NCBI RefSeq assembly: GCF_001665785.1
Contig: NZ_LZSO01000031.1
Coordinates: forward strand, 1-64,000
Reading direction: 5' to 3'
Origin: Mycolicibacterium peregrinum
GTDB taxonomy: Bacteria > Actinomycetota > Actinomycetes > Mycobacteriales > Mycobacteriaceae
DNA: 64,000 bases
A program made the translations under genes and the position numbers. Shown piece after piece: positions 18,062-25,757 of the stretch; position 1 is the first letter of the stretch, and each line of letters begins with the position of its first letter. The notes beneath the pieces were generated by a model, which did no database searches, was not told the origin of the DNA, and saw only the letters and a list, made by a program, of their open reading frames with translations.

Positions 18062-18331
18062 ATGGGCGTTTCTGGGCTGGTGAGCCGGGGTTCGCGCGCT
18101 GCGGGGAAGATCGTCGGGTTGACCGACACAGTGTTGTCACCAGAACACCGGAACATGAGGGCCGAGCTTCGCTCGATCTCGAAGCATGACGTGCACGCCG
18201 CGTCGGTCATCACCCGCGCGGCGCAGACCTCCCCGCTATTGGTGGTGGCGATCGCTGATCGCGACGGGAATGCCGGCGAGCTGTCGAATATTGATGCGGT
18301 TGGTGTATGGGGCGATTGGGGATGCCGATGA
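18062..18331 (+). CDS. Small ORF translationally coupled to espJ
   Basis: An 89-codon frame starting ATG at 18,062 behind a strong purine-rich ribosome site (GGTGGAGGGG). Its stop TGA (18,329-18,331) overlaps the espJ start ATG (18,328-18,330) as ATGA, the same coupling used throughout the core locus. The product begins MGVSGLVSRGSRAAGKIVG, has a short hydrophobic centre (SPLLVVAIAD) and ends WGDWGCR. I do not recognise a family. It has no signal peptide and no YxxxD/E motif. It may be a small Esp-type substrate, a chaperone, or a leader whose translation sets espJ expression. Confidence 0.6.
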   Translation: MGVSGLVSRGSRAAGKIVGLTDTVLSPEHRNMRAELRSISKHDVHAASVITRAAQTSPLLVVAIADRDGNAGELSNIDAVGVWGDWGCR

Positions 18332-19131
18332 CTAACCTGAAGGTCAATCCAGCCGAGGTGCGGACTGGCGGCGCGGCGATGGAATCCAGCGCCGGTTCCA
18401 TTCCGGCACCACCGGAGCGATTTTCCGCACAGGGCACTGACCCGATGTCGGAAGCATTGGCGACCCGAACTCAAGAGACTGAGGCGCCGTTCATCGATGG
18501 TGTCGGTCAAACCAAGGCCGACGCGCAGGCTACTGCCAGAAATGTTCAGGCGGCCGCGGATAGGTATGAGCAGTCCGATCAGCAGATTGCCGGGCAGGTA
18601 AAGGGGACGGCGCTGGGCGGTGCCGCAGGCACAGCCAGCGGATCCGGTGCCGGTGGCGGCGCGGAGGGATTGCAACAGCTGCAGCAGATGATGCAGATGC
18701 CAATGCAGATGGCTCAGATGGCCGCCCAGGTTCCGATGCAGATGGCTCAGATGGCCGGCCAGATACCGCAGGCGGTCATGCAGGGTGTGCAGCAGATCGG
18801 CCAGATGACCGGCGGAATGGGCCAAGGCGCCGACGCCACGGGAGGTAAGCCTGGCAGCGGGTCGGCGGAGGCCGACGAGGCTGCCGAGCGTGAAGCACGC
18901 GAGGAAAAGGAAGCGCGCGACAAAGAAGCCGCCGAGCGCCAGAAACGCGAAGAAGAAGCTGAACGCGACGGCGGCGCCGCAGCGTCCGGGCCAACCGAAC
19001 ACGCGCCGGTGTCATCGCCGGCCGCCGCGCAACCCGCTCCTGTGCCTGGTACGTCGGGACCAGATGCTGCGTCACCACCAGTCGCGGCTGGGCCACGACG
19101 AGCGCCCGCTGATCCTGCGATTGTGTTGTGA
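18328..19131 (+). CDS. espJ: ESX-1 substrate EspJ
   Basis: EspJ-type substrate of 267 residues. The N-terminal helical domain matches the pattern of M. tuberculosis EspJ (LKVNPAEVRTGGAAM; later AAADRYEQSDQQI, whose YEQSD fits the YxxxD/E export signal). Next is a Met/Gln-rich amphipathic segment (about 112-165, QMMQMPMQMAQMAAQV), a highly charged Glu/Arg/Lys stretch (about 185-215), and a proline/alanine-rich tail. No signal peptide. The start ATG at 18,328 is fixed by coupling to the upstream ORF; the in-frame start at 18,307 lies inside that ORF. Confidence 0.82.
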   Translation: MTNLKVNPAEVRTGGAAMESSAGSIPAPPERFSAQGTDPMSEALATRTQETEAPFIDGVGQTKADAQATARNVQAAADRYEQSDQQIAGQVKGTALGGAAGTASGSGAGGGAEGLQQLQQMMQMPMQMAQMAAQVPMQMAQMAGQIPQAVMQGVQQIGQMTGGMGQGADATGGKPGSGSAEADEAAEREAREEKEARDKEAAERQKREEEAERDGGAAASGPTEHAPVSSPAAAQPAPVPGTSGPDAASPPVAAGPRRAPADPAIVL

Positions 19132-19162
19132 CCGTATCCGTGACTGAGTCAAAGGTGTGCCA

Positions 19163-20338
19163 ATGAGTTTGCCTCCCCCGCCAGGTTCGTTTGGACAGCA
19201 ACCACCGATGGGTGGTGGCGGTCAGCCGGGCGGTGCGCCGCAAGCGTGGCAGCAAACCGGCGGTCCGGGCGGTCCACCGCCTGGTGGTCCGCCGCCGTGG
19301 GGGCCGCAACAACAGTGGGCTGGCGGCCCCCCGCCCCCGTCCAGCGGTGGCGGAAAAGCGAAATGGCTCCTAGGTGGTTTGGCTGTGGTTCTGGCGATCG
19401 CACTGGCGGTCGTAATCACGGTGCTCGTCGTCAAGCCCGGTAGTGACGAGAATCGTCCGTCGAATGCCGGCGGAGCTGGCTCCAAATCCGAATTTGCGAG
19501 CGCGAACGACACCGGGCCCGTCAACATCATCACCGAAGACCCGACGTGTGAGGCATGGAATACGGTCCTAAGTAAGTATTCGGAAGTAACGACGTCCGTT
19601 AAGTGGGACGACCGAGATATCAGTATTCCAGCGAGTTCGTGGACCTCAGAGCAACGTGCCACGTATGAAACTGTCGGAAAGGCGATGACGCTGGCAGCCG
19701 ATCAGACTGCTAGCTTGGCCAAAACCACACCGCATAGGGTGATGCGGGTATTGTACGAACAATTTATTGCGTATACTCGTACGTTTGTTGAACGCCTGCC
19801 GTCATATGGTGTTGATGACGATAACTTTGCTGCAGCGTCTAACGCTGCGGGCGCGAGTGTGGCAAAGATATGCGGTGCAATAACGTACCGCGTTGCGCAA
19901 GCGATCGCTCCGCTCGTACCCCCTGTGCCGGGACCCACAAAGGCGATGTTGCCGCAAGCTTCGTCTGAAGCAACGATGTTATTCACGGAGCGCAATCCGG
20001 TTTGTAGCGATTGGGACTCGTTAGTTTCCAAACTGAATGAAGACACGCAATCATGGCGAGCGATCGACAAGGGAATCCCGGCGAAAGACTGGACACCAGA
20101 ACAGAGATCGATTAACGAGGCGGCAGCGCCGATTCTGTTGGCAAATGCTGATGAAATGGAGCGATTGGGTCGGCAGAGCGGTAATCCCGAACTCGAGGAT
20201 ATCACTGTCCTCGCGGCTCAGTACCGACGTGCATTCGTTAAGACATTAAGTGATTATAAGGCGGCGGATAGTTATTTGGAGGCGCCTGTCGTTAGTCTGG
20301 TTCGTTTGGTTAATTCAGCCTGCAAGGCCTCATCATGA
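19163..20338 (+). CDS. Membrane protein with duplicated Cys-bracketed extracytoplasmic domain
   Basis: The 391-residue product has a Gly/Pro/Gln-rich cytosolic N-terminus (1-70), one transmembrane helix (about 71-93, LLGGLAVVLAIALAVVITVLV) and two homologous extracytoplasmic domains. Domain 1 runs from Cys 129 to Cys 237, domain 2 from Cys 281 to Cys 387. Each opens CxxW, carries SW/DW-T-S/P-EQR, and closes with a Cys about 107 residues later, so each probably has one internal disulphide. This two-domain architecture recurs in mycobacterial proteins of unknown function, often near ESX loci. The gene is noticeably AT-richer than its neighbours. Start ATG 19,163 follows AAAGG; the stop overlaps the espK start. 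Confidence 0.8.
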   Translation: MSLPPPPGSFGQQPPMGGGGQPGGAPQAWQQTGGPGGPPPGGPPPWGPQQQWAGGPPPPSSGGGKAKWLLGGLAVVLAIALAVVITVLVVKPGSDENRPSNAGGAGSKSEFASANDTGPVNIITEDPTCEAWNTVLSKYSEVTTSVKWDDRDISIPASSWTSEQRATYETVGKAMTLAADQTASLAKTTPHRVMRVLYEQFIAYTRTFVERLPSYGVDDDNFAAASNAAGASVAKICGAITYRVAQAIAPLVPPVPGPTKAMLPQASSEATMLFTERNPVCSDWDSLVSKLNEDTQSWRAIDKGIPAKDWTPEQRSINEAAAPILLANADEMERLGRQSGNPELEDITVLAAQYRRAFVKTLSDYKAADSYLEAPVVSLVRLVNSACKASS

Positions 20339-22569
20339 TGGGCATCGAAGGACAGAAGAAGCCTTCCGGCGGCTATAAGGACAAGATGGTTGGGCCGGGG
20401 GCTTGGCCTGAAACGGACGAGTCCGTCTTCAATACTCGTAACGCGCAATTAGGCGGCATACACAAAGCCCTTACTGGAGCCAAGGAGGGGTGGCTATCTG
20501 GGCAGTCGTACCTCAAGAGCGAGAATAACTGGGCAGGTATTTCTGCCACTGCCGCTAATGTCAGGGTCGATACCCACACTAGGTCCATGGAGCGGCATGA
20601 GCAGCAGCTCGCTACCGCCAAAGGGTGGTGCGACGAAGCTGCGGGGTTGATCGGCAGGGTTAAAGAAGCGATTGTCGGGACGGTCAACACAGCGGTCGAC
20701 GTCATTAACGATACGATTTCCGAAGCTAACGGAGAGAACACGGACGATGCGGTTAGCAAGATTCAAGATCAGGCGTACGGGTTCAACAAGTCGATCGTGA
20801 AGTGGGGCGCGGATACTGCGTTAGGTAAGGAGGGCGTTCCCCCTGAGCCGCCGACATTCGGCAAAGAGAATTTCACGGCCAAAGAAGGTACTGGCCGCGA
20901 AGGCAGCGGCAAACAGAGTGACAATCCGGTCCTCGCCTTCAGCAATGCGTCGTTCAGTTACACGGATAATGAGAAAACGCCTGCATCTGATCCTGTGATC
21001 GACACACCACAGACTGAGCCAGCTCTGGACCCGGCGATGTCGAGCTACACCGACAAAGAGAAAGCGCCTGTGCCGGCTGTTCCTGTGGCAGACGGACCCC
21101 CGGCCGAGCCTCCAGCGGATGTGCCGGTTATCGACTATGCCAAAGCGGAGGGTGCACCAACTCCAGTCATTCAGCCGCCGGCACCCACTGCTGCTACGGG
21201 CAAGACTGGACCCACACCACCACCGCCACCTGTGACCGCCACGCCAACCCCTCCACCGGCCACAGGTGCTCCCAGCCTGTCAGGGGCGGGTACTGGACCC
21301 AGCGGAGCTCCAGGTGCCCCGAGCCCGCTGAGCGGTGGCCTAGGTAGTGGGCTGGATCAAGCCGCGAGCGCGTCGCAGGCAGCAGGCCCAGCACCTGTCG
21401 GTACAGCGCCAACTGATCCGTTGCAGGCCTTCTCGAAGGGGTTTGCGGATTCGGCAGGGACACCGGTTCATGCCGCATCCACTGGCACGCCCCCGCCGTT
21501 GGCGCCTCCCCCCGCGGTTCCGGGCAGCGATGCGATGGCACCAGCGAGTACCCATTCGGTGCCGACCTCACTGACTGGTGCGCAGGCCCCCGCGGCGCCG
21601 GTACAGGGGCCGCCGGCGGGCGGTTCGATGGGTATGGGTGGCGGAATGCCGTCGATGCCCCTCGGACCTCCGCCGACCGCGCCTCCGGCCGCCCCGGTGG
21701 CACCGCCTCCCGCAGTCGCCCCGCCCCCGGCCCCGCCCGCGAACATCGCTGGCGGTGCGCAGATCGCGCCGATCCCGGTGTCAGCTGCGCGCGCCGAGCG
21801 CGATGCCGCGCAGAACGCGACGAAGCGGAGTTCGGATCCACTGGTACTGGCGCGCCGAATCGCAGCGGCGCTCAATGCGCCGGACATGCTCAATGTCGAG
21901 GACTACGACTTTTACTGGATCACCGCGTTGACCGCCGAAGGACAGATTGTGGTGGCCAATAACTACGGTCTGGCCTACCTGCCTGCGCAGGTGCGGTTGC
22001 CTGAGCAGGTGAAGTTCGTCAGTGCCGATGAGTCGATCCCGCCCAGCGAGCGTGCCTCGTTTGCGACCCATCCGATGGTGGCTGTTCAGCGTTGGGCCCA
22101 GCATCACGACACGACGCTGCGGGCGGTGATCGGCGGTGAGGAGCACCTTGCGAAGTCGGACGCCGGTGCCCACAAGGTCGTGCTGACACCTGATGACATC
22201 CCGGCAAAGGGCCAGATGGCGGGCCGGGACCGTCTGCAGGTGATCGCTCCGCAGATCGCCATGCGGTTGGCAGGGTTCAGCGACGCCGACCTGATCAACA
22301 TCCTGCCGCCGGCATCGGCCGACACCAGCCCACCAGAAGACCGTCGGACGACGTTGTGGGAAGAGGTGTGGGAGCCGCTGTGTAGCAGCGCCTACGACCG
22401 CGGGCAGGTGCACTTGCAGGCCTTCTTGGAGTATGCAATCCACGCCCAGGAGTGCGCTGTGTATGAGGCACACACCGCAGCGGACGGAACCGATCAACGT
22501 CGGGCCGTTACCGATTTCATTTACTGGCAGCACGTGGGCCAATTGGTCGCCGACGGACTTGATGCCTAA
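20335..22569 (+). CDS. espK: ESX-1 secretion-associated protein EspK
   Basis: EspK is a cytosolic partner of EspB. The 744-residue product has an N-terminal helical domain (1-170) with GPGAWPETDESVF and a NNWAG WxG-like turn, a long proline/glycine-rich linker (about 190-480) and a conserved C-terminal domain (about 480-744). The C-terminal domain matches M. tuberculosis EspK closely: IPVSAARAERDAA, LARRIAAALNA, YDFYWITALTAEG, ANNYGLAYLP, DTTLRAVIG. The start overlaps the upstream stop. The first 600 bp are AT-richer with rarer codons while the 3' half is typical high-GC, suggesting a mosaic gene. In M. tuberculosis espK is on the strand opposite to espJ; here both are on +. Confidence 0.92.
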   Translation: MMGIEGQKKPSGGYKDKMVGPGAWPETDESVFNTRNAQLGGIHKALTGAKEGWLSGQSYLKSENNWAGISATAANVRVDTHTRSMERHEQQLATAKGWCDEAAGLIGRVKEAIVGTVNTAVDVINDTISEANGENTDDAVSKIQDQAYGFNKSIVKWGADTALGKEGVPPEPPTFGKENFTAKEGTGREGSGKQSDNPVLAFSNASFSYTDNEKTPASDPVIDTPQTEPALDPAMSSYTDKEKAPVPAVPVADGPPAEPPADVPVIDYAKAEGAPTPVIQPPAPTAATGKTGPTPPPPPVTATPTPPPATGAPSLSGAGTGPSGAPGAPSPLSGGLGSGLDQAASASQAAGPAPVGTAPTDPLQAFSKGFADSAGTPVHAASTGTPPPLAPPPAVPGSDAMAPASTHSVPTSLTGAQAPAAPVQGPPAGGSMGMGGGMPSMPLGPPPTAPPAAPVAPPPAVAPPPAPPANIAGGAQIAPIPVSAARAERDAAQNATKRSSDPLVLARRIAAALNAPDMLNVEDYDFYWITALTAEGQIVVANNYGLAYLPAQVRLPEQVKFVSADESIPPSERASFATHPMVAVQRWAQHHDTTLRAVIGGEEHLAKSDAGAHKVVLTPDDIPAKGQMAGRDRLQVIAPQIAMRLAGFSDADLINILPPASADTSPPEDRRTTLWEEVWEPLCSSAYDRGQVHLQAFLEYAIHAQECAVYEAHTAADGTDQRRAVTDFIYWQHVGQLVADGLDA

Positions 22570-22760
22570 GACGGTTGTGTCTCGTCGCAGTTGCACGGGC
22601 AAGGCATCCGGCCAGCAAAGAAGTGAACGCCGTCCCCTCCGTCTGCCCATATGATAATCGCGAGAAATCAACGCTGCGGGCTGCACGGAGGGCAGGGCCG
22701 TTTGGCCGAAATTTTGGTTTCGTCACTGTAGGCCGGCGACATCGACATTAGGGAGGATGA
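22570..22760 (+). promoter_or_regulatory. espK-espB intergenic region
   Basis: 191 bp gap likely carrying an espB promoter. A perfect 8 bp inverted pair, CCCTCCGT (about 22,634) and ACGGAGGG (about 22,686), lies 44 bp apart. The AT-rich piece CCATATGATAATCGC near 22,649 could hold a -10 element. The espB ribosome site is GGGAGG at 22,751-22,756. Confidence 0.4.
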
Positions 22761-24329
22761 ATGGCAGGGCCAGGAGGAGTGGTCGGGTGGTCGTCCGACG
22801 AGCTGAAGAAGACGGCCACGAGAATTGTGGAGTGTCCGGCGATAGATTCCATCACGCCCGCTCCGGGGCCACCGGATTCGTTGAAAATTACCACCGCCGC
22901 GATAGCCCAAATCAAGGCGGCTTCGAACAGATTGGAATTCACCTTCCAGGCCGCTGATACCGAGGCGCGGCGTATGGGATCGGCCCTACGGGCTGCGGCT
23001 GACTCTTTCGACAAGGTTGTCAGTACGTCGAAGGAAGAATTCGACAAGCAAATGCATAGTGACCGGGCCCGGCCGTCGAGCCGTTTCGAGACGGCGGTTC
23101 CAAGCGCGGTAGGTATGGAACCCGCGCCACAGCCCGTGGAGGTCCCTTATCCTGCCGCGGCAGAAACGGGCAGCTTCGCCAAGTGGCGAGAGTCTGCGAA
23201 AATGATCCACGACGGCGACGGTACGTCGGAGCTAAAGGATTTCAAGGACAAGTGGGTCACGTGTAGAAAATGGATCGAGGAGACCCACGCGAAAGATTTC
23301 GATGCGCCGCCGGGCGACGGCACCGCCGCGGATGCATACACAGAAGCGATGACGCGCCTTCGTGAATGGTGGGTGCACATGGGCGCGGAGTGCGGGCGAA
23401 TGATCGAACAGGCGCAAAATTTCATCGACGCGCACGCAGATCTCGTCAATGAGCACCCCACAATGGATGACGTCGCCACCTATGAGAATTTGAGTCCGGG
23501 GGGCGTCGTCGGTGTCCTGGTAGGCCTCTCACCGATGGCGATGCTGGGAAAAGGCGCGCTGAATGCGCATTTTCAGGAGCGTTCGGATACGGCGTTGAAG
23601 AAGTACGCTGATCGCGTAGCTTTCCACGAAATTAGGCCCGGCATGCCGCCGTCAATTCGCGGGACGTCGCAATCAACTCCAGCCGAGATACCACCAGGCG
23701 TCAACCCGCCGCCGGGAAACGGTCCACTGCAAGCAGGCGGCGTACCTGAGGTGCCGTCGATGGATACGCCGTCGGTGGATACGCCGTCGGTGGATACGCC
23801 GTCGGTGTCGCCCGCCAGTGCTGATCCGTCGGCGGGTCAGGGGTCGGGTGGTTCTCCAAGCGGTGGAGGCTCACCGAGTGGTGGCTCTCCATCCGGTGGT
23901 GGCGCGCCCAGCGGAGGCATGCCGAGCGGCCTGCCGAAGGGAAACGAGGCCATGCCAGAAATGCCTGGACTGGGGGAACCCAGCCTGAAGCCCGCCAGTG
24001 CCGGCGGTGGTGGCGGTATGGGCGGAGGCGGCGGGGGTATGCCGTCGATGCCGTTGGGTCCCGCTGTCGGAGCGGACTCGGTGGCGCCATCTCCCGCGGC
24101 TGCACGTGGCGGCGGCGGAGTCCCGGGGAGCCCGGGCGGTGGCGGTATGGGCGGTATGGGTGGCGGTATGGGTGGCATGGGCGGTGGCCACGGCCAGAAC
24201 CAGGGCAAGGAGAAACGCCGCAACCCCAACCTGTCGGAGGACGAAGACCTTTACAAGGAAGATCGCGCGTACACCGAGGCGGTTATCGGTCGTCGTGCAC
24301 GCCCAGAGGCAAAGGACACCAAGAAGTAG
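22761..24329 (+). CDS. espB: Divergent ESX-1 substrate EspB
   Basis: EspB is a secreted ESX-1 protein whose N-terminal PE/PPE-like part oligomerises and whose C-terminus is processed by MycP1. The 522-residue product is assigned by order of segments and by its C-terminus, SEDEDLYKEDRAYTEAVIG, which closely matches the end of M. tuberculosis EspB. The middle is low-complexity Gly/Pro/Ser with a triplicated TPSVD unit. In the N-terminal domain the expected WxG turn reads FDAPPGDG and the expected YxxxD signal reads FDKVV, so both canonical export elements look lost. Start ATG 22,761 follows GGGAGG. The gene is on +, opposite to its orientation in M. tuberculosis. Confidence 0.85.
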   Translation: MAGPGGVVGWSSDELKKTATRIVECPAIDSITPAPGPPDSLKITTAAIAQIKAASNRLEFTFQAADTEARRMGSALRAAADSFDKVVSTSKEEFDKQMHSDRARPSSRFETAVPSAVGMEPAPQPVEVPYPAAAETGSFAKWRESAKMIHDGDGTSELKDFKDKWVTCRKWIEETHAKDFDAPPGDGTAADAYTEAMTRLREWWVHMGAECGRMIEQAQNFIDAHADLVNEHPTMDDVATYENLSPGGVVGVLVGLSPMAMLGKGALNAHFQERSDTALKKYADRVAFHEIRPGMPPSIRGTSQSTPAEIPPGVNPPPGNGPLQAGGVPEVPSMDTPSVDTPSVDTPSVSPASADPSAGQGSGGSPSGGGSPSGGSPSGGGAPSGGMPSGLPKGNEAMPEMPGLGEPSLKPASAGGGGGMGGGGGGMPSMPLGPAVGADSVAPSPAAARGGGGVPGSPGGGGMGGMGGGMGGMGGGHGQNQGKEKRRNPNLSEDEDLYKEDRAYTEAVIGRRARPEAKDTKK

Positions 24330-24382
24330 CAGTGACGCCGGCCCGATGGCTCGCGTTCAACGGTCAACCATATCGGCTGGTT

Positions 24383-24411
24383 GGGGGTTCGGGGCCGTCC
24401 CCCGAACCCCC
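24383..24411 (+). terminator. Strong hairpin after espB
   Basis: Perfect 12 bp inverted repeat GGGGGTTCGGGG/CCCCGAACCCCC with a 5-base loop, 53 bp after the espB stop. Very stable; no T-run. Probably ends the espJ-espB transcript before the insertion-scarred segment. Confidence 0.65.
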
Positions 24412-24590
24412 ACCTCGAAGGCCTCGCAGGACTCCCGCCGCCGGAACACGGTTCAAGCTGCGCCGGCAGATCGAGGGGGCGTAAACAGGGTCTCTCTTGT
24501 GTGATGAGATCCCTTTAGCCCGCACCGAAATTCTGGTCCACCTCGGACTCAAAACGGGGCACTAAGCAAACGTCACATGCCCTACCCGGC
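24412..24590. other. Non-coding or relic sequence before the IS256 fragment
   Basis: About 180 bp with no intact gene. Two short + strand frames end in stops after LRRQIEGA (near 24,484) and EILVHLGLKTGH (near 24,564). They read like C-terminal scraps of deleted genes but I cannot assign them. Confidence 0.3.
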
Positions 24591-24895
24591 GATCATTCGG
24601 TGTGGGCCAACTCCTGGGAGGAGTTCATCCCGTTCCTGGACTACGACGTCGAGACCAGGCGGGTGTGGTGCTCTACCAACGCAATTGAGAGCCTCAACGC
24701 CCGCTACCGGCGGGCAGTACGCGCACGTGGGCACTTCCCGAACGAGCAGGCGGCCCGCAAGACGCTTACCTGGTGACCCGGTCACTGGATCCGAAGGGCG
24801 CCGGGCAGACCAAGTGGGCCGTACGCTGGAAACCAGCGCTCAACGCCCTGGCGATCAGCTTCGCCGACCGTATGCCGGCCGCCGAAGAACGCTGA
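24591..24895 (+). pseudogene. IS256-family transposase, C-terminal relic with frameshift
   Basis: Only the last hundred or so codons of an IS256-type (Mutator-like) transposase remain. The frame reads SWEEFIPFLDYDVETRRVW, CSTNAIESLNARYRRAVRA and GHFPNEQAARKTL, the typical C-terminal signature. A one-base deletion near 24,766 then creates a stop at once; in the shifted frame the family pattern resumes (LVTRSLDPKGAGQTKWAVRW, ending FADRMPAAEER and TGA at 24,893-24,895). The 5' part of the element is absent. It marks an old insertion and deletion between espB and the EspE-EspF fusion gene. Confidence 0.88.
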
Positions 24896-24982
24896 CGAAA
24901 GAAAAATCCGGGAACACCACTTACACCGAGTACGGACAGTCCCGCAGCCGCTACAAATCTGGACTTATTGGGAGTAGTTCAG

Positions 24983-25420
24983 TCACGTCCCGTGAGGCGG
25001 GAGCTGAGGCCCACCACCGTGTGCGGTGACGTAGGCCATGGCTTGCTGAACTGTAGTCAATGTGGTGCGGTACCAGGAGATTTGATTGATCAACTCGTCA
25101 TTGGCAGATCGCGCCATCGGGCCAGTGCGCCGCTTCTCGAGAATCGAAATGATCTGCCCACAACGTGACGCCTCGCAGGCGAGCTCAGCGTACGGGACCT
25201 GCCACAACTGGACATGCTGCCAACGAGACCTGAACTCGGCCGATTCTTGAAAGAGTCGCTGTTCGGGTTCATCCTGTGGCCCGTGGTTACCGAACCTGTC
25301 GACAATCCACGGCCCTATGATCAGCAGGAGGAACAAGAACGCAAAAATGCTGAAGACTAAGCCCGCACAAATGCCGAGGAGAAGCAGCCATTCACCTGGC
25401 GTGTTCGGGGGGTGTCTCAA
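24983..25420 (-). CDS. Small single-pass membrane protein of unknown function
   Basis: A 145-codon minus-strand frame with a long hydrophobic helix at about residues 11-37 (LLLLGICAGLVFSIFAFLFL onward) and a soluble helical C-terminal part rich in Gln, Arg and Trp (WQHVQLWQVPYAELACEA). The only start near the helix is a TTG at 25,418-25,420 with a GAGGA-type ribosome site very close upstream, so translation is uncertain. No family recognised. It is opposite in strand to espB and to the EspE-EspF fusion and lies between an IS256 relic and the fusion gene, suggesting cargo in a rearranged segment. Confidence 0.55.
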   Translation of the reverse strand: MRHPPNTPGEWLLLLGICAGLVFSIFAFLFLLLIIGPWIVDRFGNHGPQDEPEQRLFQESAEFRSRWQHVQLWQVPYAELACEASRCGQIISILEKRRTGPMARSANDELINQISWYRTTLTTVQQAMAYVTAHGGGPQLPPHGT

Positions 25421-25757
25421 TCCATCCTCGCTACGGTCAATTTGCAGTCGATGGGGTGCAGAAATCGCACCGTCTCAGTGATGCTCGGGGCGGGCATACC
25501 AGTGGACTGGATGTTGCTTGGCGTCCAGCATCAGCATTGTCACCACATTTGACGTTAGCTTACTGCTGCCCAGCCTGGGCGCGAGGAACGGCAACGACGC
25601 CGCGGTCAGTCGCATCATGGATGAGGAAGGGTTGTGGCACGCAGGCTGATTCGGGCATGAGGCCGGGTGAGGTGGCGCCAGGAGGGGCAGAAATGGTGCA
25701 TGGACCCGATTGGGAGCGCTGTTAGGCTAGCCGCGTCGGGGAATGGGAGGGGTTGTC
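25421..25757. promoter_or_regulatory. Gap upstream of the EspE-EspF fusion gene
   Basis: About 340 bp. A + strand stretch near 25,551-25,650 reads SLLLPSLGARNGNDAAV and ends WHAG then a stop; it looks like the C-terminus of a lost gene, but I cannot name it. GTGCAGAAATCGCAC near 25,452 forms a small hairpin. The ribosome site GGGAGGGG at 25,745-25,752 serves the next gene. Confidence 0.35.

Noticed and set aside
17797..19002. 401-codon minus-strand frame opposite espJ and the small ORF
   Set aside because: Its hydrophobic, Leu/His-rich translation is the complement of the Met/Gln-rich espJ segment; no start site or homologue.
23820..24190. Possible CRISPR-like or satellite repeats in the 3' half of espB
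   Set aside because: The repeats are in-frame Gly/Ser/Pro codons of EspB without regular spacers.
24577..25029. 150-codon + strand frame across the IS256 relic
   Set aside because: It is out of frame with the recognisable transposase sequence and reads as an Arg/Thr-rich shadow.
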